This document shows positions 8,104 through 16,725 of a stretch of DNA of 64,000 nt, one piece after another. Below the pieces are notes generated by a model. The model made no database searches and had not been told where the DNA came from. It worked only from the letters and a program-made list of their open reading frames with translations. Source of the stretch: Pseudomonas hunanensis (GTDB lineage Bacteria > Pseudomonadota > Gammaproteobacteria > Pseudomonadales > Pseudomonadaceae); assembly GCF_013393325.1 (NCBI RefSeq), contig NZ_QJRC01000100.1, forward strand, positions 46,132 to 110,131, given 5' to 3'. The position numbers and the translations under genes were made by a program. The number at the start of each line of letters is the position of its first letter. Position 1 is the stretch's first letter.

Positions 8104-9228
8104 ATGCTGACGTCACCCGTGTCGGGCCTGCTGGCGACTTTCCAGGAGCACTACGACGACCTGTTGCAGTTCCTGACCCGGCGCATGAGCGACCGCCAGC
8201 GCGCCGCCGACGTGGCGCAGGAAACCTATCTGAAACTGGTGAACATCGACGAGCAGGCGGTGCCGGTGTTGCATGCGCGCAGTTTCATCTTTCGCGTGGC
8301 CGGCAACCTGGCAATCGATGCCTTGCGCCGCGAGAAGCGCATCGCCGCCAGCCACGACGACAGTGACGGCGCCTGTGAGGTGGCCTGCCCGGCACCGGCG
8401 CCCGAGGCGGCATTGCTGGCCCGCGAGCGCCTGCGGATTCTTGACCAGGCGCTGTTGCAACTGCCCGACAACGCCCGCCGGGCGCTGTTGCTCAACCGCG
8501 TCGAAGGCCTGACCCAGAAGCAGATCGCGCAACGCCTGGGCGTTTCCGAGAGCATGGTGGCGAAGTACATCGGCCAGGCGCTGCGCCATTGCCGCGGTTG
8601 GCTTAAGCAGGCGGGTGTGGCGGCGTCCGTGGTGGTGCTGGTCGCCGCCGTGGCGGGTTGGCGGCAGGCGCCGATGCTGCTGGCGGATTACCACACTGCT
8701 GTCGGCGAGCGGCAGATCATTACGTTGGCTGATGGTACGCGGGTGACGCTGAACAGCGCCAGTGCCATGAGCGTCGTTTTCAGTGAGCATGAGCGGCGTG
8801 TGGTGCTTGATGCCGGTGAAGCATTGTTCGAGACCGCTGCTGATTCACGGCCGTTTGTGGTCGATACCGCCGGTGAGCGGGTGCAGGGCACTGCCGCGAC
8901 CTTCAGCGTGCGCCGCGATGGCCACGTGGTGTTGGCGCACGGTGAGGCCAAGGTAGGTCAACGCGAACTGGCGGTAGCGGCCGATGCCGGCATGCAAATG
9001 GCCTGGCAGCGCGGCAAGCTGATCTTCAACGGCAAGCCGCTGGGGCAGGTACTGGAGGAGCTTGAGCGATACCGCCATGGGCGCATTGTGCTGTCCGACA
9101 GCAAGCTGGCAGCGATGGAGGTGAGCGGGGTATTTGATCTGGATGAGCCTGAGGCCCTGTTGCGGACGCTGGAGCAGCGATATGGCCTGAAGGTTACCTA
9201 CCTGCCGTGGTTGGCCGTGGTGTATTGA
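8104..9228 (+). CDS. iutY: Hybrid ECF sigma factor / FecR-type anti-sigma regulator (IutY-like)
   Basis: A single 374-residue protein joining two proteins that are normally separate. Residues 1-167 are an iron-starvation ECF sigma factor, with region 2 around QRAADVAQETYLKLV and region 4 with the helix-turn-helix TQKQIAQRLGVSESMVAKYI. A transmembrane helix follows at about 169-186. The remainder is the periplasmic FecR domain, including TLADGTRVTLNSAS and the C-terminal STN-contacting part. The cytoplasmic anti-sigma domain of ordinary FecR proteins is absent. P. putida IutY, the known sigma/anti-sigma hybrid of the aerobactin system, has this architecture and is released by proteolysis after receptor signalling. 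The frame is uninterrupted through the junction. It lies directly upstream of its presumed receptor. Confidence 0.85.
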   Translation: MLTSPVSGLLATFQEHYDDLLQFLTRRMSDRQRAADVAQETYLKLVNIDEQAVPVLHARSFIFRVAGNLAIDALRREKRIAASHDDSDGACEVACPAPAPEAALLARERLRILDQALLQLPDNARRALLLNRVEGLTQKQIAQRLGVSESMVAKYIGQALRHCRGWLKQAGVAASVVVLVAAVAGWRQAPMLLADYHTAVGERQIITLADGTRVTLNSASAMSVVFSEHERRVVLDAGEALFETAADSRPFVVDTAGERVQGTAATFSVRRDGHVVLAHGEAKVGQRELAVAADAGMQMAWQRGKLIFNGKPLGQVLEELERYRHGRIVLSDSKLAAMEVSGVFDLDEPEALLRTLEQRYGLKVTYLPWLAVVY

Positions 9229-9366
9229 TCGGCCTGCAGCGACCTCGTCGCAGTACAGAAATAAAAATATTTTTCATTTGGCACTGCAAGTTCGTGCAAG
9301 CCAGATCGTCGTAGTGGGACTGATCAGCAACCCATTCTCATTTACGACTTGTCAGGAAGCTCATAC

Positions 9367-11802
9367 GTGCCTCTGATGCTCAAGCCCTTGCACCGCCGTC
9401 GCGGTTCTCTTCACCACGCCCTGATGTCCTGCAGTGCCCTGGCCATGCTGGTCGGTCCGCTGCATGTGTGGGCCGCGACGACCACCGAACAGACCCAGAT
9501 GCAGGCTCGCCAGGTTCAGCTCGACGTGCCAGCCCAACCGTTGGGCCAGGCCCTGACCACTTTCGCCGACCAGGCTGGCCTGCACCTGTTGTTCACCACG
9601 GGTGATGTCGCAGATCAGGCCAGCCCGGCGTTGCAGGGCAGCTACAGTGTCGAGCAGGCCCTGCAGCAGCTGCTGGCCGGCAGCGGCATGAGTTGGCAGT
9701 TCAGCGATGCCCGTACGGTCACCCTGCGTAAAACCGAGGCCTCGCCGCAGGCGGTCAACCTCAAGCCGATCGAAGTCAGCGTGGCCTCGCGCACCAGCAC
9801 CGCAATCAGCGAAATCCCCGGCACCGTCTGGGTGGTCGAGCAGCAGCAGTTGCGCGAGCAGATCGACAGCGGTGTCAGCCTGAAGGAAGCCATCGGCAAG
9901 CTGGTGCCGGGCCTCGACCTGGCGCCGGAAGGGCGCACCAACTACGGCCAGAACATGCGCGGGCGCAACGTGCTGGTGATGATCGACGGGGTCAGCCAGA
10001 ACAGCTCGCGCGGCCTGTCGCGCCAGTTCGACAGCATTTCGCCGTTCAACGTCGAGCGCGTCGAAGTGTTGTCGGGTGCCAGCGCCATCTACGGCGGTGG
10101 CGCCACCGGCGGCATCATCAACATCGTGACCAAGAAGGGCGAGCCCGGCCCGGCGCGGTTCGAGACCCAGCTGGGCGCCAGCAGCGGCTTCAACAACAGC
10201 GACGACCTGGCCACTCGCTTCGCCCAGTCGATCAGCGGCGGCAACGAGCGGGTCAATGCCCGGCTGGGTATCTCCGGTGAGCAGAACGAAGCCTTTTACG
10301 ATGGTGCAGGCGACCAGATCTTCATCGACAACACCCAGACCGACCTGCAGTACAACCGCACCATCGATGTGCTCGGTACCTTGGGCCTGCAGTTGAACGA
10401 CCAGCAGAGCCTCGACCTGTTGGCCCAGTACTATGACTCGGGCAACCACGGCAGCACGGGTATCTACTTCCCCAACCTCAACTACAACGCGCCGTCAGAC
10501 CTGGAAGACGCCGAGCTGCGCAGCGGTTATTCGTCGGACCTGGAGCCGCGTACCCGACGCTTGTTGCTGAACGCCAATTACCACCACAACGACGTGCTGG
10601 GCCAGGATTTCTACCTGCAAGCCTCGTACCGCAAGGAAGACGACAACTTCTACCCGTTCCCGTACTACAACCGTGCCACGCCCACCGGCTCGCGCGGGGT
10701 GTACTTTGCTGCCTCGCAGCAGAACTTCGAGGTCACCAGCCTCAAGGGGCTGTTCGCCAAGCAATGGGACACGCTGAAGCTGACCTACGGCGTCGACCTG
10801 GACCGCGAGCGCTTCAACGCCGAGCAGACCACCTTCAATGCCCTGACTTCGTCCGAGTCGGGCGGCCTGGAGATGGAAAAGGACAGCAAGGCGGCGCGTT
10901 ACCCCAGCTATCGGGTCGATGGTGTGTCGGTGTATGCCCAGCTGGACTGGCACGCCACCGACAACCTGACGTTCTCGGGCGGCGCTCGTCGCCAGCAGAT
11001 GGACGTGGATGTCAGCGACTTCAAGGGCGTACCGGGCGGCAGCAACGACTACCAGGTGAACCTGTTCAACGTCGGTGCCATCTACGATTTCAAGAACGGC
11101 CACCAGGTGTGGACCAACTACGGCGAAGGCTTCGACCTGCCGGACCCAGCCAAGTACTACGGCAAGCCGGGCCTGAACGTGGCCGACAACCCGCTGGCTG
11201 GCATCAAGAGCCGCCAGGTGGAGCTGGGCTGGCGCTATGCCGATCTGGACTGGGATGCCCAGGCAGCGCTGTACTACATCTGGTCGGACAAGATCATCAA
11301 CGTCGATTCGCAAACGCTGACCATCAACGTGGAAGAGCAGAAGAGCCGCGACTTTGGCTTTGAAGGTGCGCTGACCCGGCACTACCAGGCCGGTTGGGAA
11401 ACCGGCGGCACCTTGCACCTGACCCGCTCCGAAGAAGAGGCTGCAGACGGTGGCTGGATCAAGCGTGATGCCCGCTATGCTTCGCTGTCCAAGGCCACCG
11501 CGTTCGTCGGCTGGAAGGGCGATGGCCGCAGCGCGCGGTTGCAAGCCAACCATGCTTTCAGCCTGAAGGACGATGCCGACCATGAGATCGACGGCTACAC
11601 CACCTTCGACTTGCTGGGCAGCCAGGACACCGGTTTCGGTACCTTCAGCGCCGGCATCCAGAACCTGCTGGACAAGCAGTACAGCACGGTCTGGGGGCAG
11701 CGTGCGACGCTGTTCTATTCACCAACCTACGGGCCAGCGTACCTGTATGACTACCAAGGGCGTGGGCGCACCTACACGCTGACCTGGAGCATGGCTTACT
11801 GA
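9367..11802 (+). CDS. iutA: TonB-dependent siderophore receptor with signalling domain (IutA-like)
   Basis: An outer-membrane ferric-siderophore receptor of 811 residues with a signal peptide over about the first 36. A secretin/TonB N-terminal signalling domain spans about 45-110 (VQLDVPAQPLGQALTTFADQ). The plug domain includes MIDGVSQNSSRG and GASAIYGGGATGGIINIV, and a 22-strand barrel ends in an aromatic-containing C-terminus. The signalling domain indicates cell-surface signalling through the adjacent hybrid sigma/FecR protein. I chose GTG at 9367 because AGGAAG sits 7 bases upstream; a TTG at 9349 is also in frame. The 138 bases upstream are AT-rich and should hold the target promoter of the sigma factor. 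Aerobactin as substrate is inferred from the P. putida Iut system. Confidence 0.82.
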   Translation: MPLMLKPLHRRRGSLHHALMSCSALAMLVGPLHVWAATTTEQTQMQARQVQLDVPAQPLGQALTTFADQAGLHLLFTTGDVADQASPALQGSYSVEQALQQLLAGSGMSWQFSDARTVTLRKTEASPQAVNLKPIEVSVASRTSTAISEIPGTVWVVEQQQLREQIDSGVSLKEAIGKLVPGLDLAPEGRTNYGQNMRGRNVLVMIDGVSQNSSRGLSRQFDSISPFNVERVEVLSGASAIYGGGATGGIINIVTKKGEPGPARFETQLGASSGFNNSDDLATRFAQSISGGNERVNARLGISGEQNEAFYDGAGDQIFIDNTQTDLQYNRTIDVLGTLGLQLNDQQSLDLLAQYYDSGNHGSTGIYFPNLNYNAPSDLEDAELRSGYSSDLEPRTRRLLLNANYHHNDVLGQDFYLQASYRKEDDNFYPFPYYNRATPTGSRGVYFAASQQNFEVTSLKGLFAKQWDTLKLTYGVDLDRERFNAEQTTFNALTSSESGGLEMEKDSKAARYPSYRVDGVSVYAQLDWHATDNLTFSGGARRQQMDVDVSDFKGVPGGSNDYQVNLFNVGAIYDFKNGHQVWTNYGEGFDLPDPAKYYGKPGLNVADNPLAGIKSRQVELGWRYADLDWDAQAALYYIWSDKIINVDSQTLTINVEEQKSRDFGFEGALTRHYQAGWETGGTLHLTRSEEEAADGGWIKRDARYASLSKATAFVGWKGDGRSARLQANHAFSLKDDADHEIDGYTTFDLLGSQDTGFGTFSAGIQNLLDKQYSTVWGQRATLFYSPTYGPAYLYDYQGRGRTYTLTWSMAY

Positions 11803-11810
11803 GTGTTGCA

Positions 11811-11848
11811 GCCTGAACTGGCCTCTGTGGGCGCGGGCCGGTTCAGGC
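11811..11848. terminator. Bidirectional hairpin terminator between iutA and a LysR gene
   Basis: GCCTGAACTGGCC at 11811-11823 pairs with GGCCGGTTCAGGC at 11836-11848 with one G-T wobble in 13 pairs. It lies between convergent genes and overlaps the last bases of the LysR gene. No long T tract follows on either side, so termination efficiency is uncertain. Confidence 0.6.
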
Positions 11849-12733
11849 AAATGCTGCCAGCAAGTCCTGCGCAAACGCCTGCTGTGCTTCACCAACACCC
11901 TGCGCCCGGTGCCGGGCCAGGGTAAACGGCACCACGAAATCCAGCCCCGGGTCCAGCGCCCACAACAACCCCTCGGCCTCCCAGTCCTGCGCGCAGTGGC
12001 ATGGCAGGTAGCCGATATGCCGCCCCGACAGAATGAACGTCAGCACGCTCTCGATCTGCTCTGCCACCGCCATGCTGCGCTGGCTCTGGAACGGCTCACC
12101 GCCTTTGAGAAAACGGTACGGATGGCGCACCTGGTCCATGTCCAGCAGCCGCTCAAGCCCAACCCCCGACTCGCCGAACAGCACATGCCCTTTGCCGCAA
12201 TACAGCCGTTGCCGCTCCTCGAACAATGGCTGGTAATCAAAGGCCGCCTGGTTGCCGGAAAAGTAGCTGATGGCACAGTCCAGCCGCTGCTCCAGCAACA
12301 ACCGCTCAAGCTCCGCTGGCGGTGCACTGATCAGCTCCAATTGCACCGATTCCTCTCGCTTGCGAAACGCCGCAATGGCCGCCGCCAGCTTCAGGCTGAC
12401 TGCCTTGTCCTGGTTTTCCGCCAGACCGATGCGCACGTTGCCCAGCAACCGCCCAGCAACGCCGTTGGCCTGCTGGCGGAACTGCTCGATGTTCAGCAGC
12501 AGGCCACGCGCCGCCTCCAATAACAATTCACCTTTGTCCGTCAGGCGAAAACCACCCTTGCCACGGCTGCACAGGCGGTAACCCAGGCGAGCCTCCAGCT
12601 GTGCCATGCGCTGGCTGATGGTGGGCTGGCTCAGGCCCAGCACGCCTTGCGCGGCGCTGAAGCCACCGGCCTGGACTACAGTGACGAACAGCCGCAGCAG
12701 GTGCAGATCGGGGTCGTGCAATTGTCCGAGCAT
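11843..12733 (-). CDS. LysR family transcriptional regulator
   Basis: A 296-residue protein with an N-terminal winged helix-turn-helix (LLRLFVTVVQAGGFSAAQGV, then LSQPTISQRMAQLEARLGYR) and a LysR substrate-binding domain. It is divergent from the gene for a polyamine-type binding protein and a ureohydrolase, so it probably controls them. The effector is unknown. The start at 12733 is the last methionine before the helix-turn-helix; the open frame reaches 12814. Confidence 0.85.
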   Translation of the reverse strand: MLGQLHDPDLHLLRLFVTVVQAGGFSAAQGVLGLSQPTISQRMAQLEARLGYRLCSRGKGGFRLTDKGELLLEAARGLLLNIEQFRQQANGVAGRLLGNVRIGLAENQDKAVSLKLAAAIAAFRKREESVQLELISAPPAELERLLLEQRLDCAISYFSGNQAAFDYQPLFEERQRLYCGKGHVLFGESGVGLERLLDMDQVRHPYRFLKGGEPFQSQRSMAVAEQIESVLTFILSGRHIGYLPCHCAQDWEAEGLLWALDPGLDFVVPFTLARHRAQGVGEAQQAFAQDLLAAFA

Positions 12734-12835
12734 TACATTGGTCCTGGTGAATGTCAGCTTTGCAAACTTGCCATTTCTGCAATGTAACCCGGCTGGCATG
12801 CTCGCGGCATCCACCCATTAGCCGAGGTGTCCGCC

Positions 12836-13915
12836 ATGCGTCGATCGTTGTGCTTGTTGTCCCTGGTCCTGGCCTTGCCGTTACAGGCGCAAGAAAAGGT
12901 CGTGAACCTCTATAGCTGGGCCGACTACGTTGCCCCGCAAACCCTTCAGCGCTTCGAGCGAGAAACCGGCTACAAGGTGCGCTACGACACCTTCGACACC
13001 ACTGAAGTGCTGGAAACCAAGCTGCTGACCGGTGGTAGCGGTTACGACGTGGTGGTGCCGTCAGCTACCGTGCTGGCCAGGGCGCTCAAGGCCAATGCCC
13101 TGCAACCGCTCGATCCCCAGGCCATGCCCGGCTACAGCAATCTCGACAAGGACCTGCTGGCCAAGCTCGCCGAGGCCGACCCCGGCAACCGCCATGCCGT
13201 GCCGTACACCTGGGGAACGCTGGGCCTTGGGGTGAATGTGGAGGCCGTGCGTCAGCGCCTGGGCGATGTGCCGCTCGACAGCCTCGACCTGCTGTTCAAG
13301 CCCGAGTACGCCAGCCGTCTGAAGGACTGCGGCATTGCCATGCCCGATTCGCCACAGGAAGTGATCGGGGTTGCCCTGAACTACCTGGGCAAAGACCCTT
13401 ACAGCCAGAACAAGGATGACCTGGCTGCCGCGCAGAACCTGCTCAGCCAGTTGCAGCCGTCGATCAGCTATGTCGCCAATGGCCGGCAGATCAGCGACCT
13501 GGCCAATGGCAGCGTGTGCCTGGCGCTGACCTATAACGGTGATGCGGCAATGGCCGCCGACCAGGCCCGCCGTGCCGGCAAGCCGTTCGAGCTGATCTAC
13601 CGCATCCCCCGCGAAGGCACGCTGGTGTGGCAGGACAACCTGGTCATTCCAAAAGACGCCCCGCACCCCGAGGCCGCGCGAGCGTTCATTGCCTTCATGC
13701 TCAAGCCCGAGTCGGTGGCGGCGCTGACCAACACGCTGTTCTTCGCCAATGCCAACCAAGCCGCCACACCACTGGTGGACGAAGCGGTGCGCAACGACCC
13801 GGACATCTACCCACCCGCCGAGGTACGCCAGCGCCTGTTCGCCGACCGCAGCATGGCCTTGGCCGATTTGCGCCAGCGTAACCGCCTTTGGACGGCTTTC
13901 CGCAGCCGCCAATGA
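12836..13915 (+). CDS. Periplasmic polyamine-type ABC substrate-binding protein
   Basis: A 359-residue protein with a cleavable signal peptide (LSLVLALPLQAQ) followed by the PotD/PotF-type core, beginning VVNLYSWADYVAPQTLQRFE. This family binds spermidine, putrescine or related guanidino compounds. No ABC permease or ATPase gene accompanies it, so it must borrow a transporter encoded elsewhere or serve as a sensor. GAGGTG lies 6 bases upstream of the chosen ATG. It is 25 bases upstream of an agmatinase-family gene, so the ligand may be agmatine or another guanidino compound. Confidence 0.83.
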   Translation: MRRSLCLLSLVLALPLQAQEKVVNLYSWADYVAPQTLQRFERETGYKVRYDTFDTTEVLETKLLTGGSGYDVVVPSATVLARALKANALQPLDPQAMPGYSNLDKDLLAKLAEADPGNRHAVPYTWGTLGLGVNVEAVRQRLGDVPLDSLDLLFKPEYASRLKDCGIAMPDSPQEVIGVALNYLGKDPYSQNKDDLAAAQNLLSQLQPSISYVANGRQISDLANGSVCLALTYNGDAAMAADQARRAGKPFELIYRIPREGTLVWQDNLVIPKDAPHPEAARAFIAFMLKPESVAALTNTLFFANANQAATPLVDEAVRNDPDIYPPAEVRQRLFADRSMALADLRQRNRLWTAFRSRQ

Positions 13916-13940
13916 CACATGACAACCAAGGAGCCCGACC

Positions 13941-14906
13941 GTGGAGCAAGCCGCAAGCAACGACCAGGCGATGACCCGCGACAGCCTGTATGGCACTGCC
14001 GCCGAAAGTACCTACGCCGGTATTACCAGTTTCTCTCGCCGCCGCTACAGCCGCGATTTGCGGGGTGTGGATGTGGTGGTCAGCGGTGTGCCGTTCGATA
14101 CTGCCACCAGCAACCGCCCCGGCGCGCGTTTCGGCCCACGGGCGATCCGCGCCGCTTCGGTGCAGCAGGCCTGGGCCCGGCACTGGCCGTGGGCGTTCGA
14201 CCCCTTCGACCACCTGGCGGTAATCGACTTTGGCGACTGCCCCTTCGACAGCGGCACGCCGCAGTCGGTGCCGGACAGCATCGAGGCCCATGCAGAGCAT
14301 ATCCTGCAGGCGGGTTGCGCCATGCTCACCCTCGGTGGCGACCACTTCATCAGCTACCCGCTGCTAAAGGCTCACGCCCGCCGCCATGGCCCGCTGGCGC
14401 TGATTCACTTCGATGCCCACAGTGATACCTGGCCGGACGAGGAGGGCAAGCGCATCGACCACGGCACCATGTTCTGGCATGCCGCCCGCGAAGGCCTGGT
14501 GGACCCGGCTCACTCGGTGCAGATCGGCCTGCGCACCACCAATGACGACAGCCAGGGCTTTGCCATTCTCGACGCCCGACAGGTGCACCGCCAAGGCACC
14601 GAGGCGGTGATTGCAGCGATTCGTCAGCGGGTGGGCGAGCGCCCGGTGTACCTGACCTTCGACATCGACTGCCTCGACCCGGCCTATGCGCCTGGCACCG
14701 GTACGCCGGTGTGTGGCGGGCTGAGCACGGTGCAGGCGCTGGAGATCCTGGGTGGGCTGCGCGGTATCAACCTGGTGGGCATGGACCTGGTGGAAGTGGC
14801 GCCGGCTTATGACCATGCCGATATCACGGCGCTGGCGGGGGCGACGCTGGCGATGGAGATGCTGTGTCTGTATGCCGCCCGGCATAAAGTGGATAAGGGC
14901 CAGTAA
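13941..14906 (+). CDS. speB: Agmatinase family ureohydrolase
   Basis: A cytoplasmic binuclear-manganese enzyme of 321 residues that would hydrolyse a guanidino compound to an amine plus urea. Metal-binding motifs are complete: GGDHFISYP, FDAHSDTW and FDIDCLDPAYAPGTGTP. The first part contains the conserved GARFGPRAIR. The start is GTG at 13941 with AAGGAG 7 bases upstream. The family also includes guanidinobutyrase and guanidinopropionase, which motifs alone do not separate. Pairing with a polyamine-type binding protein supports a guanidino catabolic role. The speB symbol is by family only. Confidence 0.8.
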   Translation: MEQAASNDQAMTRDSLYGTAAESTYAGITSFSRRRYSRDLRGVDVVVSGVPFDTATSNRPGARFGPRAIRAASVQQAWARHWPWAFDPFDHLAVIDFGDCPFDSGTPQSVPDSIEAHAEHILQAGCAMLTLGGDHFISYPLLKAHARRHGPLALIHFDAHSDTWPDEEGKRIDHGTMFWHAAREGLVDPAHSVQIGLRTTNDDSQGFAILDARQVHRQGTEAVIAAIRQRVGERPVYLTFDIDCLDPAYAPGTGTPVCGGLSTVQALEILGGLRGINLVGMDLVEVAPAYDHADITALAGATLAMEMLCLYAARHKVDKGQ

Positions 14907-14910
14907 CTTG

Positions 14911-15012
14911 GAGCCGCGTTGCGGCCCATCGCGATGCTAGGCCGCTGCTAGAAGCGAGCGCGTGCCCCCTGTAGGAGCGTCCTTGCGTCGCGATGGGCTG
15001 CAATGCAGCCCC
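14911..15012. repeat. Degenerate inverted pair of REP elements
   Basis: The left arm (14911-14950) resembles the complement strand of the REP unit seen at 4946-5081, and the right arm (about 14967-15012, CCTGTAGGAGCGTCCTTGCG) resembles its forward strand. Both carry several mismatches. The arms are in the opposite order to the first pair. It fills most of the 227-base gap after the ureohydrolase gene. Confidence 0.6.
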
Positions 15013-15133
15013 ATGGGCGCATACTGAAACATCAGGAATCATCTCCATCCATATTCACACTTTTGCCGCGAACCCTTCGCGCCTTAGGCTATCAAACCGA
15101 CCAGGCGCGGCATTTTCGTACAGGAGGTGAAGC

Positions 15134-15451
15134 ATGACCCCGACATTGCCCATCCTGGCCCTCGGCCTGGCTTTGTGCCTGCCCGCGCACGCAGCCCTGC
15201 AGCAGCCTTTGCAGCTCGCCGCCGGCAACAACAACCCCTACAACAGCCCGATCCAGCGCGCCAACCCCAACAGCCGCCAGGGCAGCATGCCGGCCACGCC
15301 ACCGGTGCGCGGCCCGTCCACCGACCCGTACCAGCGTCCCCCCACGCTGGACAACCGCGGCATCGGCAACGGCGACAACCTGCGCCGCCAGCAGCAAACC
15401 CCGAACCTGGAACCCACCCGGCCACCGCGCGACAATCCGCGTGCGCCATAA
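15134..15451 (+). CDS. Small secreted proline/asparagine-rich protein
   Basis: A 105-residue protein with a clear signal peptide (ILALGLALCLPAHA). The mature part is low in hydrophobics and rich in Pro, Asn, Gln and Arg (for example NNNPYNSPIQRANPNSRQG), so it is probably disordered in the periplasm. A strong AGGAGGTG ribosome-binding site precedes the ATG. It is 22 bases upstream of the sugar dehydrogenase gene and likely co-transcribed. I do not recognise a family. Confidence 0.72.
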   Translation: MTPTLPILALGLALCLPAHAALQQPLQLAAGNNNPYNSPIQRANPNSRQGSMPATPPVRGPSTDPYQRPPTLDNRGIGNGDNLRRQQQTPNLEPTRPPRDNPRAP

Positions 15452-15473
15452 GCCCGATTGAAAGGAATCCTGC

Positions 15474-16625
15474 ATGTTTCGAGCACCCTGGCTAGCCACC
15501 CTGACTGCCGCCGCGTTGCTGCCCTTGCTGGCGCAGGCAGCGGCGGAACAGCAGTTTCGCAGTGAAGAAGGCACCTTGACCGTCAGCACCGTTGCCGATG
15601 GCCTGCGCAACCCTTGGGCACTGGTGTTTCTGCCGGGCGGCAAGGACATGCTGGTGACCGAACGCACCGGCAACCTGCGGCTGGTCAATGCCGAGGGCAA
15701 AGTTGGCCCGCCGATCAGTGGCGTACCCAAGGTCTGGGCCGAAGGCCAGGGCGGCTTGCTGGACGTAGTGCTGTCGCCGGAGTTCGGCAAGGACCGCACC
15801 GTGTACCTGTCGTACGCCGAGGAGGGCAGTGATGGCAAGGCCGGTACCGCCGTGGGCCGTGGCCAGCTGTCTGAAGACCGTGCCCGGTTGGAGAACTTCA
15901 CGGTGGTTTTCCGCCAGCAGCCCAAGCTGTCGGTGGGTAACCACTTCGGCTCGCGCCTGGTATTCGACCGCAACGGCTACCTGTTCATTGCCTTGGGCGA
16001 GAACAACCAGCGCCCCACTGCCCAAGACCTGGACAAGCTGCAAGGCAAGATCGTGCGCATCCTGCCGGACGGCGAAGTGCCCAAGGACAACCCCTTTGTC
16101 GGCAAGAGCAATGTGCGGCCGGAGATCTGGTCGTACGGCCACCGCAACCAGCAAGGCGCCGCGCTCAACCCTTGGACCGGCAAGCTGTGGACCCACGAGC
16201 ACGGCCCGCGTGGCGGCGACGAAATCAACATACCCGAACCCGGCAAGAACTACGGCTGGCCGATTGCGACCCATGGCATCAACTACTCGCTGCTGCCGAT
16301 CCCCGAGGCCAAGGGCAAGCACGTCGACGGCATGGTCGACCCGCACCATGTGTGGGAAAAGTCACCCGGTATCAGCGGCATGGCGTTCTACGACAGCCCG
16401 ACGTTCAAGGCCTGGGACCACAACCTGTTCATTGGTGCGTTGGCCACTCAGGAACTCATCCGCTTGCAGCTGAAGGGGGACAAGGTGGTGCATGAGGAGC
16501 GTTTGCTGGGTGACTTGAAGGCGCGTATTCGCGATGTGCGGGTGGGGCCGGATGGGTACCTGTATGTACTGACCGATGACAAGGATGGGGCGCTGCTGAA
16601 GGTGGGCTTGGACGGCGACGCCTGA
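15474..16625 (+). CDS. PQQ-dependent soluble aldose sugar dehydrogenase
   Basis: A periplasmic six-bladed beta-propeller quinoprotein of 383 residues in the glucose/sorbosone dehydrogenase family. A signal peptide spans the first 23 residues or so. Typical motifs are NPWALVFLPGGKDMLVTERTG, EGQGGLLDVVLSPEF, the HFGSRL histidine segment and SYGHRNQQG, followed by THEHGPRGGDEIN. GAAAGGA precedes the ATG. The enzyme would oxidise aldoses to lactones and pass electrons to the respiratory chain. The physiological substrate is not readable from sequence. Confidence 0.87.
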   Translation: MFRAPWLATLTAAALLPLLAQAAAEQQFRSEEGTLTVSTVADGLRNPWALVFLPGGKDMLVTERTGNLRLVNAEGKVGPPISGVPKVWAEGQGGLLDVVLSPEFGKDRTVYLSYAEEGSDGKAGTAVGRGQLSEDRARLENFTVVFRQQPKLSVGNHFGSRLVFDRNGYLFIALGENNQRPTAQDLDKLQGKIVRILPDGEVPKDNPFVGKSNVRPEIWSYGHRNQQGAALNPWTGKLWTHEHGPRGGDEINIPEPGKNYGWPIATHGINYSLLPIPEAKGKHVDGMVDPHHVWEKSPGISGMAFYDSPTFKAWDHNLFIGALATQELIRLQLKGDKVVHEERLLGDLKARIRDVRVGPDGYLYVLTDDKDGALLKVGLDGDA

Positions 16626-16725
16626 CGCGCTCTCTTTGTGGGGGCGGTCAGTGCCAGCTCTGGAGTTTCATACACAACAGTTGCACCCACAATGTGTGCT
16701 CTGCACCCGCTGTGTAGAATGCGGC

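Noticed and set aside
9331..9350. Second Fur-like site ahead of the receptor gene
   Set aside because: Only about 10 of 19 matches to the Fur consensus, close to chance in an AT-rich stretch.
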